Positions 14,701 to 33,864 are shown, counted from the first letter of the stretch. The stretch is 64,000 nucleotides of DNA from Hydrangea macrophylla (GCA_033977485.1 CM066992.1:100142140-100206139); one strand, 5' to 3'. Made by a program: numbers and translations. The notes: generated by a model not told the origin, from the letters alone.

Positions 14701-17700
14701 TAATTTACAATTTTTTCTAATAGTATCAAAAAAGAAGTAAAATTACATTGAAGGAGAATCAAATTAGAGAAATACCAAATAAGGACAATCAATTGGAATT
14801 TCACTATTCATGAGCCTTTAGGCTCTTTTATATAATGGTGTAGAAATACGCGTGCCTGTAGAAACGCAAACCTCTATAGCCAACTTTTGCATACACATGG
14901 CATCCTCAAAAAACTCAACTTAGCCTTGTACCAAATTACTTGTAGTCAGTTACATGAGATTTTTTCTCCTTTCCGCCCAATCTAAGGCTATAGACTTGGT
15001 CAACCCACACGTTATCAAACCCTTCTATTGGGCATCATCAATATGCATGAATACATGAAAGTAAAATTAGAATTAAACATTAATGTACATATGACTTTTA
15101 ATTGGTTCAATCACGAAGCAAATGGTAAGCGAAACAAGAACTGTATTGACACTCTTGACTCTTGAGCACTATATTTTGCACTGCCAATTTTACGGGAAGG
15201 CCAACGAATGATGTGATTAACACCGCCATACAATATCACACATCTGTCCTTGGTGCTCAAATGGGCTTCTCTACCACTTGAAAAAGTAACTCGAAGAGAA
15301 TGAATCATAACCCTAAAAAGTATTACGAAATTCCCCCATTAACCAAATCTTGTTTGACAATTGATTTTTTTTTTTTCCACCATGAGAACTCCCACTACAT
15401 CTTTAATCCACGTCCTACCTCTCAATTCATCTTATCAAAGGGAAAGAGTTAAATATTAGCTATAGCATATTTACTTTTCCGTTTATTAAGTAAATTATTG
15501 TGTGTTTACATCACAATTTCACCAATGGTAATGGCATTGCAATACTCCGTAAGCTACAGCAGTGAGAAAGCATACCTTATGCAAAACAAGCTTATATTCT
15601 ACAAGTTCACTATAAGCACGCTGCAACTTTGCATTGTTTGCATTTATTTCAATTAGCTCAGCTTCAAGTTCTCCAAGTTTTATCTGGCATACACACAAGC
15701 AGAATTCTTTTACACACATAAACAAAAAAAACCAGAAAGATATTTTAGCATAGTAACAAAGTTCTGCTTATACCTCCAGGTCATCTATGTCAATATCAGG
15801 TTGTGTCACAGACCCAGTTGACGGTGACAAACCTGCCTTTGACATTTGCTCCCTGAAAAACCACAACTTGCGTGCCATCTCCCCACATCTTTTGATCTTC
15901 ACAAAAAATTAATGCTCTCAACATATCAGGAGAAGTAGAATGTATTGCACCTAAAATGGACTTCGAAAATGATAACTCGACATTATAATTATTGCAACCA
16001 CCTCGCAAGCAGGACTGGAAGCCCATATAAATTCTCTACTGCACCTAGAATGCATATATGATATAAGTTCTGCATTGTCTAGAAACAGAAGCAACTCACC
16101 AACGCATGAAGAAAATTATATCACATAGGAACAGGAGAGCCACATGGCCAGTCCCATCATTTACAAATACGAAGGAATTTTCAGCAAAGATAGTGGCTTC
16201 GTTCATGTGTTATAGTGTTAGCCACTTAGAAGCACAAAGCGGGGGCGGGAGCGGGGAAGCGGAAATGTATAGAAGAGTTTGATGTTTGGGGCGTCTAAGA
16301 AGTGTCTATGTTAATTTTATATGTTATAGTTTTTAATACTAAGTTATATTGAATTAAGTTCAAGGGGCATGTGAAAAAATAAAAATAAACATAAAAATAA
16401 TGTGACGTACACTTTCATAAAAATTCATACATTTGGGGTTGTATTAGAAAATATATAAGATGTGGGCTTTTTGTAATCAGCTTTATAGTACAAGACATGT
16501 GGCTTTTTTCAATCAGCTTTACTATTTTAGATAACTAGTCCAAAAAAATGTCAGTGTGTAATAATATATAGAGAAATACTAGGCACACATTCCAAACCAC
16601 ACCCTATGCTTTAAATACATGTACCTTGTGCTATTTGAACTTTTCACACTTTTCTGTGCACCACTTACACAGCACAGGGTACATGCATTTAAAGCAAGGG
16701 TGTGGTTTGGAATATGTGCCTAGCATTTCTCTAATATATAATATATTTCTTTTAGAAATACTAGAGTTCACGTTGGTAAAATAGAGAAGTTGTCAGACAA
16801 AGTCAAAAGCTATCAACTTTAAACTTTAAAGTAGTTCACTATAGTCTATACCAAATGAGGACAGAGCTAAAAAATTTATAAAAAAAAAATGGAGTAAAAA
16901 GACAAGGACTTTTCTCAAACAAAAGAAAAGTTAACTGTGGGAGTAAAGGGTTCACGTGGGAGTTCAAGTTTAACTGTGGTCTCTCTATCTCTCTCTCCTC
17001 TCTCTCTACAAAAAAATGGGTCTGTCTTTATTCTCTCCTCTCGACATTCATGGCGATAGATCTCACCTCCGATGCCTGCGACTGATTTAAGGTCCGTGAC
17101 TTCTCTCTTCTTCTTTCTCTAGTCTTCACTGGGGTGGAAACGAATCTTCAGAGAGAGAGTCGCGAATCTCTGCTGATAGGGTCGCGGTTCTTGGACGATT
17201 CTCACTAAGAACCGCGGAACCGCGTTTTTTGCCGAGATTTAAAGGCCATGTAGGTGATTCCTGCTTCTAAGGTTAGTCAACTTATCTTCTGTAAAAAGTC
17301 CAAACATGAGATACAGTTGGCAATTGGCACCCTAATGATATGGTAAAAAGTCACTAGAAATATCAGTATGTTATGTGCCTAGATTCATAAACAAGTTTCA
17401 CCACCAGTGCCATTATAAGATTTAGGCTTAGTTTCCTATGAAGCTAACGGTGCTAACCTAATGGATAGTTAAAGTAACTTAATACTAACATTTATGAGGT
17501 TCTAGAGACAAATACTGCAGCTGCTGCTATAACAGATCCTTAATGATTAAAAAATAGGACCAATATTAGTACACTCCCTTTTTTGGAAAGTACAATAGAT
17601 TACACATACAAATATGTGTGTGTACATATATATAGGTTCACATAAATGCAAAAACAAGTATTGGCAACATCCAAAGACTGTAGTAAAAAACCACACCGCT

Positions 17701-20289
17701 GAGTCCCTGGCTCCCCCGCCTATATTGGCAAGAAGATGGGGAAACCCACAACAGGGTAGGGACGTGAAAAGGTTTAGAATAAATAGGGGCTGGGCTACAC
17801 ATACCTATGAAAGCCACGCTCAAAGCACCTACTTTGTGTTAGTATAAAGGAGATGATAAGAACTAAACAAGTGTAATACTTTCGTTTCGTTCAATAGAGT
17901 AAGTTAAGTCACCAGTTGCTCCAAAAGCTTAAGCTATTAGAGAATAAGCCTAACAATGCGTATCAAGCTTCAGCACCTTCCCTCACGTGCGACCCCGTCC
18001 CACACGTGGAGAGGAAACAAATCAATGTCCATCATAATGGACGCAAATAACAAAGTGCAAATATGCACATTGAAACTTGGAAGGAGATTCGAATTCGAGA
18101 CCTTCTACCAACAAGGCTCTGATACTATGTTAAGTCACTAGTAGCTACAAAAGCTTAAACTATTATAGACTGGGCTCAAGAATGTATATCAAGCTTCAAT
18201 CGAGTAGAATGAATGAGTTACATTTAAAAATGTCGCTTTCACTCCTCAGCTTACTGCAAAGCAACTAGATATCACTATATTACCATGCATGGCTTATTTT
18301 AAAACAAGACGTCATTCCTACAATCAACTTTGAACAGAGTTAGCATTGTTTGTCCCACCTCGATTCCTTGACAAAAGACAAGACCACGAGATCTCCATAA
18401 AGAGGAACCCCACGCCTTTCTTATATCTGGACAGCTGGACAAGGAACATAGCACTTGGGGTATGATAGTTTGGACAACACATGGCAGCCTAGTAAAAACT
18501 AATTACTCTTCATAGCCCTCCCACGGTCCACCACTAGAATCTTTTCTTGAACCCTATATGCCATAGCAACGACTATGGAAATTTTCCTTTTTCTTGGCCC
18601 TTGACAGGTTTCATGCCCTGCCCCGATTGTGTTTGGGACAGACTTGGAGAAGAATTTTTAGCTAGGGCAAACATTAGAGTTGGTCCCATTGCCATCACCA
18701 CAAACAAATTTAAGGCAAGCCAGGCACTGGATTCAGCAAGACAAACACAAGAGTCAACGTATAAAGACCTGCACAAACTATCTATTGAGAGAAAGGGCAG
18801 CCTTTTCGATACTACTAATAACAATTAGATTCCAGACGTAGAGTTTACTAGGAAGTTGAAATGACAGATATTGACATTAAATTGTAGTTAATAACAGCAG
18901 TTCTTTGGAGTTTACCCATGCACCACTGCATATTAATAAAGAGAAACCAAAATCCAATATTTGCTTGTAAGTTGACACGGGCGAGACTGCTTTGGCATCT
19001 CAAAGGCCTGCCAAATGCCAACCCCACCACATATATGGAGGAATGGAAGAATACACCGAGTCGGGGTTGTCTCAACAGAATGTTTTGGGGAAGGGATTGA
19101 AGTTACGTTCCATTTTAAGTAATTACTAAATTACTAATCTTCAAACATGTGTACATCGGTGCATGTAAGTGGGCATATATAAGTTCTTAGAGGACTACAA
19201 CATGAAGAGCTCTAAGCAACCACCTCCTTTTCATTGTTTTCAAAGTCAAGTAAGAATTCTGATCACTGCACTTAGATTTATAGGATTTGTAGCTAAAATA
19301 TCCATAGTAAAACTCTCGGCAGATGGCCAGTGAGTGCCTAGCGTATGCAGAAAACATGAAGTGGTATATTTGCTGGGAATACAAAAATATACAAAGAATC
19401 AGATTGCAAAATCAAAATCGTGAACAGGAATGTACCTGAGTAGCATAAGTTCGCTGGAACGGACTCTTTTCTGCATTCAGCTGAAAGGGGGGAAAAGAAA
19501 AAGGAAAACGAAAAAGGAAAGGAAAAAAAAAACCCATCAGTTAGCAGAGAGCTATATATATTCTAGGGACAACAATCCAAATGACCTCAACCAAAAATAA
19601 CCACAAACCAATAATACTTCTTGTCATCTTCAGGAGGATATAACTCACACAGATCTTCCAAACTACCATACCATTACATCAAAGGATCATGAACTCTCAA
19701 TTACATCAAAGCAAGTGATAACTCATACCCACATCATATTCATACATTAAACCCACTATAAAGCCTGTTTTCACTCTACAATTGAGCATAAAATAACTCT
19801 GGAAAATACAACAACTCTATGGAAAGATGCGTCTGAAAATATAAAGAATCAAATTGTCAATTCGCCGAGAAAAATTAAGACTACAAGAGAAGTCATATTA
19901 CTCGAGTCTCGAAAGATCAATTGAAATCAGGCTGTGTTCCTGTTTTGATTGACTATTGATCGAGCAAATTAAGTAAAACCCTAACTGTAAATCGTCAAGT
20001 AAAAATTGAGATCTCAGCAAGGAATCAGCGAAACAGGAGAGGAGAGCGACGAAAGGAATCTACATCTATACACAGACATATATATATATACATGTATATA
20101 TCTATGTATGTATATGAGTATAGTGGTAATAGTACGGACATCTTTGAATTGAATGAGGCCGAGGTCACCGAGATAAGCGACGGTCTGGTGGGCGGACTCG
20201 ATGGGGATGATGAGTTGAACCAGTTGCATAGGCTCCGACCGGAACAGATCCATCGGCGGACAACACCCTCCACCACCGCGGTCTGCCAT
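4496..20289 (-). CDS. VHA-a: V-type proton ATPase subunit a (VHA-a), complete 18-exon gene
   Basis: Subunit a of the V-ATPase V0 sector, the membrane protein whose two half-channels carry protons to the c-ring in endomembranes. Exons (-): 20289-20140, 19480-19436, 15896-15774, 15683-15576, 11719-11609, 11501-11328, 10388-10251, 9823-9716, 9573-9466, 9332-9184, 8938-8785, 8044-7884, 7803-7597, 6188-6005, 5872-5789, 5649-5456, 4995-4936, 4700-4496. They join in phase with GT/AG borders to give 820 aa, as in plant family members. The start is [20 protein letters not shown]. The N-terminal half (about 1-400) is the cytosolic domain and includes [21 protein letters not shown] coiled coil. The C-terminal half is the multi-span membrane domain with [26 protein letters not shown] holds the essential proton-path arginine (R728, matching yeast Vph1 R735). 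The sequence is closest to tonoplast VHA-a2/a3 from memory. Introns 2 and 4 exceed 3.5 kb and are full of transposons. Confidence 0.96.
5728..5763 (+). repeat. Poly-A tract in VHA-a intron 15
   Basis: An uninterrupted run of more than 30 A, followed by AAAG/AGAA sequence, lies inside the short intron between the exons at 5789-5872 and 5456-5649. Read on the gene strand it is a poly-T tract. It is a simple repeat and no retroposed body is recognisable next to it. Confidence 0.8.
7087..7105 (+). repeat. Poly-C tract in VHA-a intron
   Basis: A run of about 20 C is followed by C-rich sequence in the intron between the exons at 6005-6188 and 7597-7803. A matching poly-G run occurs at about 10690-10710 in another intron of the gene. 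Both are simple homopolymers, prone to sequencing and assembly error. Confidence 0.8.
7145..7294. mobile_element. Tourist-like foldback MITE in VHA-a intron
   Basis: A 150-bp element starts GGGCTCGCAAGGTAACGTTG and ends with the inverted match ACGTTGTTATCATGCGAGCCC. It is flanked on both sides by TTA, the 3-bp duplication typical of PIF/Harbinger (Tourist) elements. Internal sequence also folds back (GTTGTGGTTTTTGG against CCAGAAACCACAAC). It has no coding capacity. Confidence 0.7.
11981..14844 (-). mobile_element. Helitron-like non-autonomous element(s) in VHA-a intron 4
   Basis: Read on the minus strand, a 3' terminus at 11981 ends in CTAG followed by T. It is preceded 6 nt upstream by a 10-bp-stem hairpin at 11991-12011 (GGCCCGTGCA, 1-nt loop). 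This is the hallmark of a Helitron 3' end. Three candidate 5' termini follow on the same strand: one after A at 13017 (TCTATATATA, then CTTATATAAAAGAGGC), and two nearly identical ones at 14408 and 14844 (TCTACACCATTATATAAAAG). The most canonical unit is 11981-13017 (about 1.04 kb, A|T insertion). The rest may be a second copy with a duplicated 5' end. There is no Rep/helicase coding sequence. The interior is AT-rich with repeated GGTAATTTG-type words. Confidence 0.6.
13980..14844 (-). repeat. Tandem duplication of a ~430-bp unit at the Helitron 5' end
   Basis: Two direct copies, about 13980-14408 and 14409-14844, share nearly the whole sequence, starting at TAAATTAGTTTGTACAAAAA and ending at CTTTTATATAATGGTGTAGA. 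Differences are scattered single bases and a few short indels. Each unit ends in the same Helitron-like 5' terminus, so the duplication multiplied the terminus itself. Confidence 0.85.
16571..16731. mobile_element. Foldback MITE in VHA-a intron 2
   Basis: A 161-bp element has long imperfect inverted arms: GAGAAATACTAGGCACACAT and ATTCCAAACCACACCC on the left, matched by GGGTGTGGTTTGGAAT and ATGTGCCTAGCATTTCTC on the right. A/T-rich flanks (TAATATATA on both sides) may be the target duplication. No coding capacity. The transcript would fold into a long hairpin. Confidence 0.75.
17902..18198 (-). mobile_element. TRIM-like mini-LTR element in VHA-a intron 2
   Basis: Two direct repeats of 71 bp (17902-17972 and 18128-18198) flank about 155 bp of unique sequence. 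On the minus strand each repeat begins TGAAGCTTGATA, and the upstream copy ends GTGACTTAACA. It is followed at once by TAGTATCAGAGCC, close to the tRNA-Met primer-binding sequence TGGTATCAGAGC. The layout (short LTRs, PBS, no coding region) is that of a terminal-repeat retrotransposon in miniature. The repeats differ at several positions, so it is not recent. A SINE-like alternative cannot be excluded. Confidence 0.5.
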
Positions 20290-20303
20290 TTCGGACCCTT
20301 CGA

Positions 20304-20307
<4 letters not shown>

Positions 20308-20364
<57 letters not shown>
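20308..20364 (+). repeat. (CT)n(CA)n microsatellite in VHA-a 5' leader
   Basis: About 18 CT repeats run directly into about 10 CA repeats, starting some 20 bp upstream of the VHA-a ATG (20289). On the gene strand it reads (TG)n(GA)n and would be in the 5' UTR or core promoter. GA/CT tracts next to the start codon are common in plant genes, and length variation is expected. Confidence 0.9.
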
Positions 20365-20365
<1 letters not shown>

Positions 20366-20366
<1 letters not shown>

Positions 20367-21144
20367 TGACTAGTCTCTCGCTCTGGTGAAACAAGAGAGC
20401 TCAGATTACTTTCATTACCGCCACAAAAATCTTCTATATCAGTCCTATTATTATATTGTAATAATTGCAATGTTGCCACCTAATTTTGTTGATTTTTCAC
20501 TTTCACCAATTTGTTTCTTAAAATTGTCAGTTGACCCTAGGCACTGTATTTTTTCCGCTTTGTACACTCTCTTTTGAGTTTAGAATTGGCAAATATTTAG
20601 GGCATGCACAATGGTGTAGGTGAATTTAGGACACACTTAACCTATGTTATGGTATGGTATGAGAAAAGTGGGGGCTCCCCATGATGTAGCTGTGAAACGG
20701 TTAAAGAATGACTATTTGATGATGATCAACACTCGAATGTTTCACCACCAAACGTAAAGTGTTGACAGTTTTAGAATTTTGGGCAAATTTGGGTAAAGTA
20801 TTGACCATTTGAGGAATTCAGAACAAAAATTTGGGTCTCAATCGTTTGGGACCAAATGGTAAGGGTTAAGGCTCCATGGTTTGGCCACAAAACGATTGAG
20901 TGTTTGCCGTTTCTCTATACCACAATTGAACTTAAGCGTACCACAAATTTAAGTTATACGCGAATGTTCCACCAACGGCACAATATTGTGGGATGAGAAT
21001 GCTAAGTTTGTCGATGGTATACACAACTCCATTGTGGATGCTCTTCGGTGCTTTTTTTTTTTTTTGGGTGGGGTGGTGTACTTTTCTAACTATTTTGAAG
21101 TGTGATTGGTATTTATGTGTAAGTGTGTTTATGTGATATATATG
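20366..21144. other. VHA-a upstream region with a MITE-like element
   Basis: No gene is visible. A 446-bp segment (20599-21044) has imperfect inverted ends, AGGGCATGCACAATGG on the left and CCATTGTGGATGCTCT on the right. Inside are repeated words such as GTTTCACCACCAAACG and TTTGGCCACAAAACG. This looks like a non-autonomous DNA transposon. No clear target duplication was found. Confidence 0.5.
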
Positions 21145-23291
21145 TGTTACATCCCGGAGCAGTAAAAGTAGAGAAAAATAAGTTTTCTTTTTGAGTTCGT
21201 AGGGAATGACGGGTGAATGTCACTAATTATTCCACACCACATCGTACTAGTCCACAACAAGAAATAGTAATAAAACAAACTGGATACAAGTAGCAGTTGC
21301 GCTCTATTACAAACATCAGAGTTATTACAATAGTAAAGCTACAACGGAAATATATAAGGTTTGGAAGCAACATATGCCCAAGTACCAAATATAACAAAAC
21401 CGTCTATACAGAAAATATAAACTAATAACCATCTCCAGATCTTCAACTAGCATAAACATTAGCATAATACTCCTCCCCGGCATAAGCGTCATTAGTGGGA
21501 CCACCCTCTGTGTACTCCTCTCCCTGATAGTAACCGTCGTCATATACTCTGTCATCTGCATAATAAGGTACAGGATAGTCTGGACGGAGAAAGTCCAGGT
21601 AATAAAGGCCGTCAGTTTATTGAGAGCTGAGTGAGTAAAACTAACAACGTACCAATTATCTGAAGCACTAACAAGCTTATGAAGACACGAGTCAAGATCT
21701 TATTATAATAATATCTCGTTCCTTTATTCAATCTCGTGAAACCGCCCTTATCGTCTTGTTATCCGAAGACCGAAATTCAACATACCTTGACTGAATGGAA
21801 TAGACTCAATCGTTTAACTCTAGGGATACACCCTTATTCCGTCCATCGCTTTTAAGAGCAATATATCCTGCACACCGCATGTCATGGACTCCACGTCAAT
21901 ACGTCCCCAGCTTTTAAGAACAATGTATATTGTTCACCGCATTTCAGGGATATAACGTTTCGAACAAGTCATATCATCTATTGCCACGACTGAACGTCAT
22001 CTACCATACTTTCCAGCTCACCGCCTTTTACGAACATTTATCAGTTCACCGACTTTTAAGAGCATATCATAACCAAACGTCCGTCCACGTGCCATTCCCA
22101 AAACCTTATCAAACCTACCTAAGTTACATTCTAATATTGACACATGACAATTCCCAATGTGGCCTGACTACTCTGATTAAAAGAAACGGATATCAAACTT
22201 ATGCATGAACCACAAAATATCTCACGTCATTTATTCACGCATTGTTCTTAATCATATTTAACTTTGTTGTTACATTATCCCTGATCAACCCATAATCGCA
22301 TAACAGAAGTCCGAAACGAGAAACGAAAAATCGAACCTCTTATATAATAAATAGGCAAAGGAAACCAAGTTCTGCCTATACCAATCGTTTGGGATAAGGT
22401 CCGATCGATTGGGATAAAAGTCATAACAATCGATTGAGGAAAATGTCAATCGATTGGGTCTAAAATAATGTCAATCGATTGCTAACAATAGCAATCGATT
22501 GAATAGATTGGGTCCAGACTGATGGCAATCGATTGGCACTTTGTCTTCACCAGCAGATTATAAAATTTGCATATATAAACGTCAAAACAATGCATTTAAC
22601 ACATCAAAACTTCACCATAACTTATGTAAACGTCAAATAGAGGGATATAGTGAGTTAGGACTCACCTAGGGTGTGTATACTTGAAAAACCCACAAGCTTT
22701 ATCTCTCTTCTTCTCTTTTTCTCTCTGTATCAACTCTGTCTCTCCTTCTCTTTCTTTCTTCTTCTTATTCTTCTCTTGTTCTTTTCCTACTGCCAAGGGC
22801 AGTGTGTGTATAAGGTGTGTATATATAGATATATGGATGTGTATATATATATACTCACAAGATGTCTCTCTCTCTCTCAAAGACTGAAACTGGCCCAAGG
22901 CCATAAATGTTCTCATATATTAGAGGGGGAAATGAACCACACGTCCAAAGCTCAAGCAAAGAAGAAAACTTGTCTCAGCTTATGCCAATCGATTGAGACA
23001 TATGGCAATCGATTGGGACATATGACAATTGTTTGGTTACAGATATTTGAAGGCAATCGATTGGAAAGAATGACAATCAATTGATATGTTGCCACGTCAC
23101 AACTTTTAGTCGGTAAGATGGCAATCGATTGGGAACAATGACAATCGATTGGGAACCAAAAAGTGTCAATCAATTGGGAAATAATGGAAATCGATTGGTA
23201 ACCAAATCTTACCAAAAGAAAAGGAAAGATTATACAAGTACACAAATAAAATACCAGGTCTTATTATATAATTAAAATGCAGGATATTACA
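21145..23291 (-). mobile_element. Solo LTR of a Ty3/gypsy element related to the intact copy at 33762
   Basis: On the minus strand this 2147-bp segment runs from TGTAATATCC to CGGGATGTAACA. It is flanked by a perfect 5-bp duplication ATATG (21140-21144 and 23292-23296), so it is a solo LTR left by recombination. It matches the LTRs at 33762 and 42105 in layout: two clusters of the palindrome CAATCGATTG (about 22380-22540 and 22985-23200), a GA-rich leader with TATA-like sequence between them, a GTGAGT splice donor, CCGCATGTCATGGA/CTTTTAAGAACA subrepeats, and the terminal block after CTCACTC. Overall identity is clearly far below that between the two intact LTRs, so it belongs to an older or sister subfamily. 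Confidence 0.88.
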
Positions 23292-23379
23292 ATATGTGGC
23301 AAAAAAGTGGCCTATTATTATCTTAGAACATGGTGAAAAGGGCATAAGAAATTAATTTTAGCTATTCAAATTAATTTAC

Positions 23380-23550
23380 GGGCAATGCTATTGTCAGAAG
23401 CTTCTCACATAAGCAGACGAGCTTTAACCGTTGGATGAGCATCTAGCCTTAAGATTCCCAAGAATCTGGAGAGAATCTTATGACTAGATGCTCATCCAAC
23501 GGTTAAAACCAACCTTCTCATGTGAGAAGTTTCTCACAATAGCATTACCC
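23380..23550. mobile_element. Foldback MITE, Mutator-like duplication
   Basis: A 171-bp element has inverted arms: GGGCAATGCTATTGT and GAAGCTTCTCACAT on the left, ATGTGAGAAGTTTCTCACAA and TAGCATTACCC on the right, plus an inner pair GTTGGATGAGCATCTAG / CTAGATGCTCATCCAAC. Flanks TTAATTTAC and TTAATTTAA give an 8-of-9-bp target duplication, the size expected for a Mutator-like element. It lies between the solo LTR and the 3' end of MCM4. Confidence 0.75.
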
Positions 23551-24521
23551 TTAATTTAATATTTTTTGGTATTAAGGTTGGAAAAAATTTGATCATTGAA
23601 AATTGGAGGTTATGGTTTGCTAGCTAAAGGGGAGTGGTAAAAACAGTTGGCAAAATATCACCGCATGTCATTGGCTGGTATATTTGACATCATGGGAATT
23701 GGGAAGAGAGGGAAAGGATTGAGACATTTGGTAAAAAATAAATAAATAATTAGTCATTAAATTGTCGACTAAAAGTGCATCTATCGTTGAATCCATCCAG
23801 ATAGACAAAATGTTAAAAACCCAACTTTTTGTAATATATGTTTGGAGTGCATATTTATGATAGTGAGTGTTACAAACACTATTTAACTTGTCAAGATTAT
23901 ATTTTGGCAACTCAAAATACAATCTTCATTGGAGATGCTGTTAGTCTTAGATTAAAGACCTTGAGATATTGATAATCAAATTTGGTCAAGCAAACATGCA
24001 GACAAAATTTAAGATTGTCCAGAGGGCAGAGTATATTACTACTATAAATTAAATCAGGTTAAAAAATCTGAATTTTTTTTTTTTGTCAAAACAAGTATTT
24101 TGGTGGTTTTAAAAAGAACATGCTTCAATAGTAATTACTACTTACAGACCATTCACGTACTCTACTCCTACCAAACACTCGTGTATAGACCGTTTCACTT
24201 ACGATCATCAAAACATTTGATCCTTACCAAACAAGCCTTGTCATCTGATATAAAAAGGGGTACTAGCTGTTAATACATTGTAATTGAACAAACATGGGAG
24301 ACTGTAGAGCACTCTCTTAGCTATAATTAATCAAGGATGTGGAGTAGAACTTCACTTGTGAGCATCAAGAACGAACATCATAGCAATATTCAATCCAACA
24401 ACTAAAAACAAAGAGACATTTACAAGCTGCATATAATTCTGAAGATAGATTAATTTTCTTTCATCAGATTCAGCAAATAAATCAATAATCTCAAAGCCCT
24501 CCAGTTTGCTACTATGTTTCA
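23551..24521. other. Intergenic, downstream of MCM4
   Basis: No gene is seen. It is AT-rich sequence that should include the MCM4 3' UTR near 24300-24521 on the minus strand. No long repeat or RNA gene was recognised. Confidence 0.5.
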
Positions 24522-32186
<7,665 letters not shown>

Positions 32187-32221
32187 GGTTAGAGAGAGAG
32201 AGAGAGAGGAAGGTAAACTCT

Positions 32222-32303
32222 GGCGCGAAGGGTTTGTTTTGGGAAGTCAAAAAGTGTTCTGATAGTGTTGATTTGGCGGGAAACGGTTGGTGCTTTTCCC
32301 GCC
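32222..32303 (-). promoter_or_regulatory. E2F-type sites upstream of MCM4
   Basis: Three matches to the plant E2F consensus (TTTSSCGS or its complement) lie 36-117 bp upstream of the MCM4 ATG: GGCGCGAA (32222-32229), TTTGGCGGGAAA (32272-32283) and TTTTCCCGCC (32294-32303). The last two are inverted relative to each other. E2F/DP control of MCM genes at G1/S is well established in plants and animals. A TATA-like stretch (CTATATATAA on the minus strand) lies at about 32325-32335. Binding itself is inferred. Confidence 0.75.
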
Positions 32304-32339
32304 AGAAACCGCTTGGGATGTTTTATTATATATAGATGG

Positions 32340-33756
32340 GTCATGTTGGGCTTTTGGGGAAGCATATATTGGGCCCACAAATATGGAGAATTGGGCTAGC
32401 TAGTTGTATGGTTTTATTGGGTCAAAATAGGGCCAATTTATGTTGGGCTTAGGGAGAAGCGGGTACTTGGTCCCAAAAGCGAATACTTGGTCCAAATTTT
32501 TTAATAAATCATCTATTTTTAGATTCTAAGTACATAGGCTCGTGGAGACCAGTGGGGGCACATGCATGCGGCATGCCCCACTCAATTTTCTGATTTTAGT
32601 TTTTTACACTACATATTCTATATTGTATGTATCTATGCCCTTCCTAAAGTTTTTTTAACCTCAAATATTTAGTTGTATTACGTTTATGAAGGGAAAAGAA
32701 AAGGGGAAGGAAACAAAAAAAGGAAAACTAATTCCCTCGTATTTCCCGTCATGCTTAAATAATATTACAAACTAATTTTTTTAAAATATAATTATAGTAT
32801 ATGTAAAAAGAAAAGAAAATGACTCTCAACATTAATTCAAACTGTTTGCTTTCTTTCTTAATTATTATCTCTTCTTTCATTTTTTTCCTCATCGTTTTCC
32901 TTATTAATCATACAAAGGAAAATGTTTTCCTTTATGTACTTGTTTTTCCCCTTTTCTCCCTTGAAATCTAAAATCCAAACAGGGCTTTAAGGCCTTCTAG
33001 ACATACCTCTTGCACAAATTAAGGATTCTTTGTTTTATAAGTGAAACTAATTTAAGAAAAAAGATGAAGAAGAAGAAATTAAATTTATGGACACAATTTT
33101 TTTTTTTTTTTTTTTTAAAAAAGAGCTATGGATAGGTCAATATATTATTGAATAGTTATGTTTCCACCCTTAACCCAATACATGTGAAACTCGTGGAACA
33201 ACCACACAATCTTTTAAACTTTAGAAATCCAAAATTTTAGTATTTCTATCAAAAGAATTATGGACAGTGGCAGATCCCTGATCCCCTATATAAGTGTGCC
33301 CACATTGAGATCAAATCATGGCTAGGCCCTGAGTACGCTAGTTTGAGATACCTAAATTATTCATTTATTGATGTGTCATTATCAATTTTGAAATATATCT
33401 AATTTTAAGTTTTTAATTTTGTAATTAAATAAGAGCTTTAATTATATACGTCAACATATATATTTTTTTAAGTGTAAGTATCTAGTATTACTCTTTATTT
33501 TTATGTTAAAAGATTGTAGACTATAACTAGCTTATCTGAAATAATGTAGAACGATAACGCAGCTTAGCGTTTTAATAATGAGTATTGTTGTGCTTCCTAA
33601 ATTTGAATTCTAAATTTGGTTATCAAATGTTTTTAACACTTGTACTAATATAGTGGCATGTGATACTGTTAATCACCACTATAACATATGGTACCACTAA
33701 ATTTAAGATTGAAATTTGAGAAGCTTTAGTATTATTCTTTGATAAGCGGGGGTATA
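32340..33756. other. MCM4 upstream region to the retrotransposon insertion
   Basis: No gene is seen. AT-rich sequence with a degraded MITE (about 32640-32995) and a poly-T run near 33096-33115. The retrotransposon inserted at 33757-33761 (TGACT), about 1.6 kb upstream of the MCM4 start. Confidence 0.5.
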
Positions 33757-33864
33757 TGACTTGTAATACCCTGTATTCTTGTAATGTATTATATAACTAA
33801 GACATTGTATGTTTCTTTTAATACTTGTATGAGCTTGGCCTTACCCTTGGTATATTTTATATAC

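Noticed and set aside
20014..20479. Longer open frames over the VHA-a first exon, starting further upstream or in other frames
   Set aside because: They run through the (CT)n(CA)n microsatellite. The conserved start [12 protein letters not shown] at 20289 fits the family.
22380..23200. CAATCGATTG repeats as a CRISPR array
   Set aside because: Repeat unit of 10 bp, irregular spacing and a plant nuclear context. It is an LTR module.
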